Of a stretch of DNA of 64,000 nucleotides, positions 11,274 to 20,090 are shown piece by piece (position 1 is the first letter of the stretch; the number at the start of each line of letters is the position of its first letter). A program made the position numbers and the translations under genes. Source of the DNA: Acarospora socialis (Eukaryota; Ascomycota; Lecanoromycetes; Acarosporales; Acarosporaceae); assembly GCA_025617375.2 (NCBI GenBank), contig JAMYGW020000010.1, positions 248,001-312,000 of the forward strand, read 5' to 3'. A model generated the notes under the pieces. The model had not been told where the DNA came from. It searched no databases and saw only the letters and a list, made by a program, of their open reading frames with translations.

Positions 11274-12422
11274 TCAGATACTATCACTGTAGTCTTCTTC
11301 TATCTGAGTATCACAAGTATTGATCTCTTCAATCTTGATTTCTAGAACACACAGTTCTTTTCTCACAGTGTCATCTGATCTAGACTGTTCTGTGATGTCA
11401 TAAGCTTCTTGTCTCTGACATGACTTCTTTGAATAATATTTGACTTTGTTCTTGCTGCTCATGTGTGTCCAACACATGTCATCATAGCAAGCTGTTCAGC
11501 TAAGATTGTCATGCACTACTTTCTTAGTTGTGATCACAGCTTTCTTTCTTTCTTTTCTGGGTCTTCTGCAATTCTGTGCAAGATGTCTGATAATATTACA
11601 GTTGTAGCATTTCTGTGTCTCTCAGCAACTTGAAGGCTTTTCTTTTGAGAACTGTTGTTTTCTTTGTGGTGCTTCCTTTGGCCTTTGTGCTGAAGGTCAA
11701 TCTTGTTTCATTGTATTGAGATTCATGAGGTTTGAGTAATGTTGTCTTTGATTTTCTCTATTGACTTGACCCATTCACTCTTGATGTCAGTAGTCCTTTC
11801 TTTCCATCTGTTGCTCTCACTGACAATCATTTATTGTGATTGTCTTGTTAATAAGTTCTTGCAGGTCATCTGACCTGTTACTTTGTGCAATCTTGTTCTT
11901 GATAGATTCTTTCAAGCTTCAATAGTAAGTTGATGCTAACTGATCTGGGTTTCACTGCATAAGTGCTGCAATTCATTGAAACTCTGCCACATACTTGACT
12001 GCAAATTCTTCTTGCTGTAATGTGTGAATCCTTCATTCTGCTGCATGTTTCTCATCAACTACTTCAAAGATTCTTCTCAGCTCTTTCTTGAACTGCATTC
12101 AGTTCTCTATGCAAGATGTATTTCACTCTTGATCAGGAATGCTCTTGACCATGAACTTGTTGAGCTGTGATTCAATTCAATCAAATGCTGTGTTCTTCAT
12201 GTAGAATGTTGCAAATAAGACTCTGTCAACATCACTTTTAAACTTCTTCTGATTGAAGCTGACATACAGATTGATTTGGGCAAGAAATTGTCTCAGATTT
12301 CATCAATCTCCTGTAAAGTTCTCTGGAGTCTTGACTTTGGGTACTTTGTGATTGATGTTGACTATCTTTGTTGGTTCAGTGCTCTGTGACGCACCGTCTG
12401 AGGTTGATTCTTTGAATGACAT
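11274..12422 (-). pseudogene. A1-a gag with CCHC knuckle (fossil)
   Basis: The start ATG is at 12422 (MSFKES), just inside the 5' LTR. The chain resembles Ty3/gypsy capsid proteins: KVKTPENFTGD, an RQFLAQINLYV segment, then LLFATFYMKNTAFDW-type helices. A CCHC nucleic-acid knuckle (C-x2-C-x4-H-x4-C) lies at about 11562-11612. This part keeps many unmutated CC and GG sites. It would form the capsid and package the RNA. Broken several times. Confidence 0.8.
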
Positions 12423-12449
12423 TTCTTTATATTGTGAGGGTGTTCAAAG

Positions 12450-12766
12450 TGTTACATCCCAACTGAGATTCCTCAGTTATAGAGCTAGGGTTTTGTGCTT
12501 CTTGATATAAAGGTCCAAAGATTCTAGATAAACAGTAGCTTTGTATTGCATAACTAGATGAGTTGAACATGATCAATTTCATAGAAAAATCAATCCTACT
12601 ATATAGGAATGAACACACTGACACACTCAGCATTTCAGTGTTCTGATGTGCCCTGGGCACATGTTCATGAGGAAACACCTGGCATTCCATCATTCCATGC
12701 TCTGAACTACACTCCTTCAGACATATCCTTTGTTCTGCTATTTCTTCCTGAAGTATGGTTGTAACA
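12450..12766 (-). repeat. A1-a 5' LTR
   Basis: 317 bp, TGTTACATCCC to GTTGTAACA. It is the least mutated LTR in the window, with GTGCCCTGGGCAC palindrome arms intact and CCTATATAGG-like TATA region. Confidence 0.93.
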
Positions 12767-12771
12767 GCTTG
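12767..12771. repeat. Target site duplication GCTTG of chromovirus A1-a, right
   Basis: Matches 6725-6729; followed by CTTGACAGA, which continues the LINE leader as in LINE copy 3. Confidence 0.9.
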
Positions 12772-13696
12772 CTTGACAGAGTTTCTGCACACCAAGCATC
12801 ACCAGATACCTCAACTAAGCCTCACTCACACCAAAACACCAAAAACACCAAAACAACCAAGAAAACACCAAAAACACCACTTTTACGCCAACTACACAGC
12901 AATTCCAGCCTATACACACCAAGCCACATCAATTCACGCATTATACAACATACCTACATAGCTCCACCATCAAAACAAGCTATTTTATCAACAAAATCGA
13001 CTACTTTTCAGCTATTTTCGCCCAAAAACCAGCGTTTCAGGTCGAATTTCTAAGCGTTACAGGCTGAATTACACCAAATCGCTCAATTCCAGCAACTGCA
13101 CGCAGTTTCCGCAAAAACTAGCCGCAAAATAGCTATTTCTTGACGGATTTAGCTGGAATTTGAGCATTTCTTCTGTCAATTGATTAGCGTTTTGCATGCA
13201 GAAAGAACCTACCAGTGAAGACATACTCTACACTAGAAGCATCTCACAAAGACCTAGTGAAGGGTATAAGCAGGTAGCTATTTTCTAGCCCTACCTGCTG
13301 GTAAAAGCTCAGACTGGCAAACAATGTTGTCTGAGTAGTTGGGATATAAATATGAGGCTCCACGTGGAAATCTTGCCCTAGATGCATCTGCCCCAAGACC
13401 TAGTGATTGAGTGACTTATAGTATAGTCTTGCTTATAGTAGAGCTGGTAAAAGCCTATTGTAGAGTTTATCTACTCTAGGTGAATTGGAATATTAAGCAA
13501 CATCTGGATTAGGCAATTGGGTACAGCCTATTCTAGATGAAATAAGGACCCAAAGCTTCTATAATCTAGAACCTCAGGAAAATCTAGTTTTTACCTTCAA
13601 AAACTAGATAATTACTGCTAGACATAGACCTTCTGGACCTGGATTTGAATAGAATTTTGGATTTGGACAGGATGAACCCCAAAAACACCTCATATC
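12772..13696 (+). other. LINE copy 2 5' leader, second part
   Basis: A transcribed leader of about 0.9 kb before ORF1, matched along its length by 47176-48096 in copy 3. It is the most CG- and CC-containing stretch of the window. A tract of CACCAAAA-type units at 12827-12889 is unchanged between the copies although its surroundings are mutated. Promoter elements of these LINEs are usually internal to the leader; I could not pick out a specific site. Confidence 0.75.
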
Positions 13697-15286
13697 ATGA
13701 CTTTTGCACTGGATTCCAGCAACTTCATGCAAGATTTCAACCTAGAAAACCCAAAAACACCTACAAAACAACAAAAATCACCAAAAACAGCACTTCCACA
13801 ACTCTTTATGAGTTCACCAGACCTGTTGGGATCACAAATCACCATCAAACCTTCTCAAAAGACTATTCTAAAGTCTAAAAAGAGAAGAGCCATTGCCAGT
13901 CCAGTGCTAGAAGCTATTTCTTCTAATGAAGAACCAAATCAGCATGAAACTCATCATGCAAACTGCACAAACCTACACTCAAAAAGCCAAAATGATGACA
14001 AACTACTTCAACAAGCCAGAAACTACCTCAAGCAAGCTATTCAGCAATTCACAAACCCCATAGTTCAACAAGAACTAGAAACTAGCATCAAGACACTGGA
14101 TCAAGCAAGACAAAATGCAAATCTAGACTCACTCAAACAGTCAGATGAAGCATTCCATCAGAAACTAGATGTTCAACAACAACTAGACAGCTTCAAAGAT
14201 GAAGTCAACATCAAACTAGACAAAATTCTTCACACAATGTCTAAGACAAAGTCAGAAACCACAGAGAAACCAGCACTTGTCTTTCAGACAAACAAAACAA
14301 ACCCTATCAACTTTGTACAGACAAACAAAACCAGCTTTGGACAGCCAACATCAACAAAAACAGTGAAATCAGCAACATATGCATCAATTGCAAGCAGCAA
14401 AGATCAAAATGCTCAAAACTCATGGACAACTGTTCAAAAAAAAGCACCAAAGTCAAAAGTAGTGGATAAACCCATTACTTTCAGAGAAAGACGTCTAGTT
14501 ATAAAGTCAAAAACACCCACAACTACTATCAATGCCATAGACATGCGCAACAAAATCAACAACGCACTTAAAACAGCAAAAATAGACAATTTGCTGGTTT
14601 CCACAGTTGCTATTTCACAATTCAAAGCTAGTATAGTGCTCACAACCAGTGAAGGCACAGCAGAAGACTTGCTAAAACATCAACAAATCTGGAATTCATC
14701 ATCTGAATTCATAGAAATCAAAAAGGATGAAAAGTGGTACAAAATAGTAGCACATGGAATTCCCACAGCTATTTTCAACGGCAAAGAAGACATGCAACTA
14801 GTCAAAGATGAAGTAGAAATCTTCAACAAAGATATCAAACTAGCTATTTTACCATGCTGGCTTACTTCAGAAGAAGCCAGACAGGAAAAACAGCATGCAT
14901 CTATTGTTTTGACAGTCAAATCAGAACAAGAAGCTCAAAAAGCACTCAGAAACAGACTGATAATTGCTGAAACATCAGTTAGAACTGCAGTCTACAACAC
15001 TTGCAAACCAACAGATCAATGCAGAAAGTGTCAAAAGTTTGGACATACTCAAAAAGTATGTAAAAATCAAGACACATGTCAATTCTGTGCGGGAAACCAC
15101 AATACTAGAGAACATGGCTGTTTTCTTTGTCCCACACAGTCAAAAGGAACCACTTGCGCACATATAGTCTATAAATGCAGCAATTGTGGTGAGAAACATC
15201 AAGCAAATAGTGCAGAATGCAGTGTTTTCAAAGCACTACAGCCTATTTCTTCAACAGCAGATCCACTATCTATGAAAATGTCATGA
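13697..15286 (+). CDS. LINE ORF1 protein with coiled coil and zinc knuckles (copy 2)
   Basis: 529 codons, fully open. The protein should bind the element RNA as the gag-like partner of ORF2. A basic, Pro/Lys-rich N-terminus (1-65) leads to a Gln/Leu-rich helix likely to form a coiled coil (about 98-185). A middle domain (about 265-420, ERRLVIKSKTPTTTINAID onward) resembles the RNA-recognition-like part of Tad1/Jockey-type ORF1. Three zinc knuckles follow: CRKCQKFGHTQKVC (442-455), CQFCAGNHNTREHGC, and CSNCGEKHQANSAEC (494-508). The first ATG of the open frame is used as start. The stop TGA overlaps the ORF2 ATG. This is the only long intact frame of its kind here; copy 3 holds a decayed version with an in-frame 249-bp deletion. 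The family call is from domain order. Confidence 0.9.
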   Translation: MTFALDSSNFMQDFNLENPKTPTKQQKSPKTALPQLFMSSPDLLGSQITIKPSQKTILKSKKRRAIASPVLEAISSNEEPNQHETHHANCTNLHSKSQNDDKLLQQARNYLKQAIQQFTNPIVQQELETSIKTLDQARQNANLDSLKQSDEAFHQKLDVQQQLDSFKDEVNIKLDKILHTMSKTKSETTEKPALVFQTNKTNPINFVQTNKTSFGQPTSTKTVKSATYASIASSKDQNAQNSWTTVQKKAPKSKVVDKPITFRERRLVIKSKTPTTTINAIDMRNKINNALKTAKIDNLLVSTVAISQFKASIVLTTSEGTAEDLLKHQQIWNSSSEFIEIKKDEKWYKIVAHGIPTAIFNGKEDMQLVKDEVEIFNKDIKLAILPCWLTSEEARQEKQHASIVLTVKSEQEAQKALRNRLIIAETSVRTAVYNTCKPTDQCRKCQKFGHTQKVCKNQDTCQFCAGNHNTREHGCFLCPTQSKGTTCAHIVYKCSNCGEKHQANSAECSVFKALQPISSTADPLSMKMS

Positions 15287-18200
15287 ATAACACAACAAAT
15301 TCATCACAAATCACCATTCTACAACACAACTGCGCAAGATCTATGAATGTCATGTACTCATGTCTGAATTCAGCTACAAAAACTGCAGACATAGTTCTTC
15401 TTCAAGAACCATGGGTTGCAAGAGACAACAAAACCACTATTTCACATTCATCTTTTACTAGTTTGATACCCACATCTAATCTAGATATTAGACCTAGAAC
15501 TATGGCATTTGTGTCTAAAACTAAACAAGATTTAGTGTGTATACCAAGACCTGACTTGTCAAAAGACTCAGATTTGCAAATACTCAGTATTTCAGCAAAT
15601 GAAATTTCTAGTATACTGTTACTTAACATATACAATGAAAAGTCACAGCAAATCAACAATGATCAATGGACCATAGACAGATGTTTAACAGCAATTCAAC
15701 TACCACAAAGAGCTATTATCTGTGGGGATTTTAATGCACATCATGCATGGTGAAATTTATCAATAGAAAACTCTACAAGAGCTACTTCTTTGATAAACTG
15801 GCTGAAAATTCACAACTGTGAGCTATTAAATACACCAGACATAAACACCTATACACATCACTCAGAAAATGCCACATCAGTGATTGATTTGACTTTTGCA
15901 ACATCCTTACTTTGCAATTTCATCAGAAATTGACAAGTAAATCAAGACATGGAGTCTGAATCAGACCATGAAGTTATTCAGTTTCAAATAACTGCAAATG
16001 AGTCTGAATGAGTTGAAAGTCCACTGAGTGCATCATACAATATAGACAAAGCAGACTGGGTTAAATTTGCAGAAACTCTGCAAATAAACTCAGTACAAAC
16101 CAGTGTTCAAATTCAAAGCTTAATGCAACATCTATCAGATCAAAATCTAGAAGAAATGGCTATTTCTCTCAGAAATCTGATAGCAAATGCAGCAGATCAG
16201 CATATACCAAAGAGAAAACCTTGTTCAAAAGCCAAAGTATGGTGATCTGAATCATTATCAGTACTTAGAACTGAAATGAGTGGTTTTAGAAGATACTGGA
16301 AACATCACAAATCACAAGAAAACTGGAACCAATTCAGAAATGCAAGAAATAGATACTTTCACGCAATTCAGAAAGCCAAACATACCTCATGGACTACTTT
16401 TCTGCAAGGTGCAGCTGGAAAAGATGTTTTTACAGCATATCATTACACTAAACCACGAAAAATAGAGAAAACACCTCCTATAAAGCATGAAAACAAAGTA
16501 GAACTCACATTTAAAGACAAATGTGACTTGTTTCTTGAAGCTATGTTTCCAAAACCACCTCAAACAAGCTTAGTTGAGCTAGAATGTGATAATAGTCTCA
16601 CAAAACCATGGTTTTCAGTCATTTCTAAGGAAATAAAACAAGCTATTATGACTTCATCAACAAAGAAAGCACCTGGGCCAGATGAATTGTCCTTTTTGAT
16701 AATTCAACATGCATATCAAGCTATATCTGAGTTATTTCACACTGTTTATTCAGTTTTAATAAATCAAGGCTATCATTCAGTATGCTGGCGTCAAGGAACT
16801 GGTGCAATTCTAAGAAAAGAAGGCAAAGCAGACTATTCAATACCCAAAGCATATAGGCCAATCACTCTACTAAATTGCTTGAGCAAAATATCTGAAAAGA
16901 TAATGACAACAAGACTTTCCTATTGGGCTGAAACCACAGACTTGCTATATCATGAGCAAATGGGTGGTAGAAAGCAAAGATCAGCTGTGGATGCAGCTAT
17001 GTGTTTAACACATGACATTCAACAAGCAATCAACAACAACAAAGTCTTGACAGCTTTATTCTTGAATGTTAAGGGTGCATTTAACTATGTGTCTTTAAAT
17101 CAACTGCTAAAAGTCATGAAAAGACTACATTTACCACAAACTGTACTAAAATGGGTGCAATGCTTTCTTACAAATAGAACAATTGCTCTAGCTTTTGATG
17201 GTGAAAAAAATCACCCACAAAGTGTCAATTCTGAAATTCCACAAGGATCACCTATATCACCAATGCTATTTTTGATCTATATGCGATTTCTATTCACAAA
17301 AATCAACAATAAACACACTCAACTAAAGCTATCGAGCTATATTGATGATGTGACTATTATTGTGGAAGGAAAATCAGCTGCAGACAACAGCAAAACACTA
17401 GAATCAGTCACAAAAACTGCATTTCAATGGGCTGAAGAAAATGCAGTTATATTTGATGATAGCAAGTCAGAACTCATCCATTTTCAGAAAGAAAATCAAG
17501 CTATATCAACAGTAAAACTACCAAATAACACTGTTATACATCCTTCTAAAGTTGTACGCTGGCTAGGTGTTTGATTTGACACTAAAATGTCTTTTAAGAC
17601 ACATGTGCAAAAGAAAATAGCTTCTGCAACTAGAACATTGCATTTACTGCATAGACTGATGAATTCTGAATGGGGTTTATCAACATCAGCTGGAAAACAG
17701 CTGTACACAGTCTGCATCACATCTATAAGTGACTATGGAAGCCCAGTATGGTGGAAACAACAAAAGAATTTTGAAAAGCTGTTTCAAAAACTTCAAAATT
17801 CAGCAACTAGAAAAATTCTAGGTGCATTTAGGTCTTCACCATCAGCTGCTATGGAGCTAGAATCAGCTATATTACCACCCAGATTTAGACTTGATCAAAA
17901 AACAGAGCTATATGCTTTAAGAATAGCTACTTTGTCAGAAAATCATCCAATTAGACAAAGAACTCCATACACCTACCCACCAGGACTTGGAACTGGATGT
18001 GATATTGATGAAAATCATTATCTTGACTGGAATCAACATCCAAACTCTTTCATTAAGAAGAAACACCCAACTCAGTTGATTAAAGTGCTATATAGCATTT
18101 GCAAATATCTACCAGAAACACTGAATTTGGAGATTTCAACTCAAAATGAGTTATGCAGTGCACCTTGGAGTGTTTCACCAAACATAGACATTCAAATCAG

Positions 18201-19200
18201 CAAATCTGACAAGAAACTAGCTACTTTGAAACATCTAAAGAAATTAGAAACACTTGTTTCTAAAGAAACTAGAGCAAGAAATGCTATTCTATACACAGAT
18301 GGGTCAAAACTAGATGAAAATCTAGGTGCAGGTCTTTGCTACATGTATAAAGATATTATACATCAACAATCTTGGAATCTAGGAACCACCATGGAAGTCT
18401 ATGATGCTGAATTGTTTGGAATTTCACAGTCTTTGAAGTTAAGTCTCAAAGAAATCATGAAATATCAAAGAATCAAAGACATATGGATCTTTTCAGACAA
18501 TCAAGCAGCTATACAAAGAATTCAAACCACAAATCAAGGATCTGGACAGCATCTAGCTATTAAATGTCAAGAAACTCTTGAAAAACTCATAGAATATGAA
18601 GTTACACCTCATATTCATTGGGTTCCTGGACATGAGAACATTAAAGGCAATGAAATAGCAGATGAAGCTGCAAAATCAGGTGCAAAGCAGTCAATTTCAT
18701 CAGATATTGATAGATTTACATCTATTAGCTATATCAAACACAAAATCAAGGCCAAAGCACTGGAAAACTGGACCACCCACTGGAAAAAGACAACCCAAGA
18801 AAGATACTATGCTCAGTTTGATCAAACACCTAGTTTTCACATCAAAGAAGATCTGAAAAGTGCAGACAGACTTTCATTTGCTACTTTTACACAAATAAAA
18901 CTAGATCATGACTATTTCAAAGCATATCTGCATAGATTACCAGACTATAACAGCAAGAAATGCAGTGGTGCATGCAACAAAGATCAAACCCCAGAGCATT
19001 TGTTGATAGCCTGTCAATATAACAAAAAAGAGCAAACTGAGCTGAAAAATCAGCTCAGAAACATCAATTTGCCATATACAGCAAAGGTGCTGTTTACTAC
19101 CAAGGAAGGAATCAAAGCTACTTTGCTGTTTTTGAAGAAAACCAAAGTAGCTACTAGAAAATGGTTATTAGAAGAAGTTGAGGGTGAAGATGAGATTTAG
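15283..19200 (+). pseudogene. LINE ORF2: endonuclease, RT, RNase H, zinc knuckle (copy 2)
   Basis: One frame of 1305 codons with five in-frame TGA (15751, 15931, 16009, 16243, 17572). Most sit where family members or copy 1 have Trp, so TGG-to-TGA change is the likely cause. The AP-like endonuclease (1-210) shows N16, E42 in LLQEPW, D149 and N151 in GDFNAHHAW, and SVIDLTF (199-205). The RT shows APGPDEL, motif A as FLNVKGAF with Asn595 where copy 1 has the catalytic Asp, and SYIDDV (Asp688/689). RNase H has D1006, E1043, D1072 and HWVPGHENIKGNEIADE. A C-terminal knuckle runs C1227 to C1244. The start ATG overlaps the ORF1 stop as ATGA. It is close to coding but not functional because of the stops and the motif A change. 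Confidence 0.92.
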
Positions 19201-19283
19201 AAAAGAAAAAAGATATTGGTTGACAATCAGCATCAGCTTGACTGAACAGAAGTGATCAAAAAGCATTCAGATTGATTATTCAC

Positions 19284-19806
19284 AAAGTGCAGACAGACTT
19301 TCATTTGCTACTTTTACACAAATGAAACTAGGTCATGGCTATTTCAAAGCATATCTGCATAGATTACCAGACTATAACAGCAAGAAATGCAGTGGTGCAT
19401 GCAACAAAGATCAAACCCCAGAGCATTTGTTGACAGCCTGTCAATATAACAAAAAGGAGCAAACTGAGCTGAAAAATCAGCTCAGAAACATCAATTTGCC
19501 ATATACAGCAAAGGTGCTGTTTACTATCAAGGAAGGAATCAAAGCTACTTTGCTGTTTTTGAAGAAAACCAAAGTAGCTACTAGAAAATGGTTATTAGAA
19601 GAAGTTGAGGGTGAAGATGAGATTTAGAAAAGAAAAAAGATATTGGTTGACAATCAGCATCAGCTTGACTGAACAGAAGTGATCAAAAAGCATTCAGATT
19701 GATTATTCACATGTACAAGATTTTGAGTTTTGTTTTGTGTCTACATCTTTCACTATATGTCTATTAACTGCCATAGCTTTTATAGCTGCATGCATAGAAT
19801 GAAGAA

Positions 19807-19837
<31 letters not shown>

Positions 19838-19839
19838 AT
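19284..19839 (+). repeat. Second LINE 3' end in tandem, 5' truncated
   Basis: Starts at AAAGTGCAGACAG (matching 18857 onward), repeats the end of ORF2 (open frame 19322-19627, 101 codons) and the 3' UTR, and ends in a long AATA tail (19804-19839). It follows a first 3' UTR that stops at GATTATTCAC without its own tail. It differs from the first unit at a few sites, so it is not a simple recent copy. Confidence 0.85.
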
Positions 19840-19967
19840 GATTATTCACATGTACAAGATTTTGAGTTTTGTTTTGTGTCTACATCTTTCACTATATGTC
19901 TATTAACTGCCATAGCTTTTATAGCTGCATGCATAGAATGAAGAATAAATAAATAAATAAATAAATA
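19840..19967 (+). repeat. Third LINE 3' end in tandem
   Basis: GATTATTCACATGTACAAG onward repeats the last 100 bases of the 3' UTR and ends in another AATA tail, directly followed by the 13-bp target duplication. Confidence 0.85.
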
Positions 19968-19980
19968 ACTCATCATTAAA
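19968..19980. repeat. Target site duplication of LINE copy 2, right
   Basis: ACTCATCATTAAA, identical to 6298-6310. Confidence 0.85.
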
Positions 19981-20090
19981 TCATTGTGCTGTTACATAAC
20001 TACTGTCTAACAGTTCTTTTTGTATGCACTTCAGATGAACTCTTAATCACAGATTCACAAGTTTCTTTCTTTCTGAGTATAATCATAACA
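19981..20090 (-). repeat. A2-type LTR, right piece
   Basis: Continues the LTR interrupted at 6310 and ends ATAATCATAACA. A pyrimidine-rich run (polypurine tract on the minus strand) follows at 20091-20106, as at the A1-a 3' LTR. Confidence 0.8.

Larger units (their letters stand above)
6730..12766 (-). mobile_element. Ty3/gypsy chromovirus A1-a, full length (fossil)
   Basis: About 6.04 kb with two 317-bp LTRs (6730-7046 and 12450-12766) and a 5-bp target duplication. Read on the minus strand the order is 5' LTR, gag, protease, RT, RNase H, integrase, an opposite-strand ORF, polypurine tract, 3' LTR. All expected parts are present but broken many times by C-to-T type mutation. The gag end and 5' LTR keep more CC and GG than the rest. 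Insertion into LINE copy 2 makes it younger than that LINE. LTR divergence is inflated by the mutation process and cannot be used as a clock. Confidence 0.93.
6311..19967 (+). mobile_element. LINE copy 2 (Tad1/I-like), full length, interrupted by an A1 chromovirus
   Basis: A complete non-LTR element: 5' leader (6311-6729 plus 12772-13696), ORF1, ORF2, 3' UTR, AATA tail and a 13-bp target duplication. The A1 chromovirus at 6730-12766 sits in the leader. Without it and the extra 3' units the element is about 7 kb. This copy keeps many CC, GG and CG dinucleotides and both reading frames are nearly open, so it is the youngest or best-protected LINE here. Its host site is an A2 LTR. Confidence 0.9.

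Noticed and set aside
13645-13878. Separate small gene overlapping the start of LINE ORF1
   Set aside because: It is the neighbouring frame of the Pro/Lys-rich ORF1 N-terminus, is not kept open in copy 3, and has no motif. A short upstream ORF role cannot be excluded.
15283-19200. Nuclear genetic code with TGA read as Trp
   Set aside because: TGG is used for Trp at most sites in copy 2, and the same G-to-A or C-to-T change alters other codons between copies (ACC to ATC, GAT to AAT). Mutation explains the TGA codons better than recoding.
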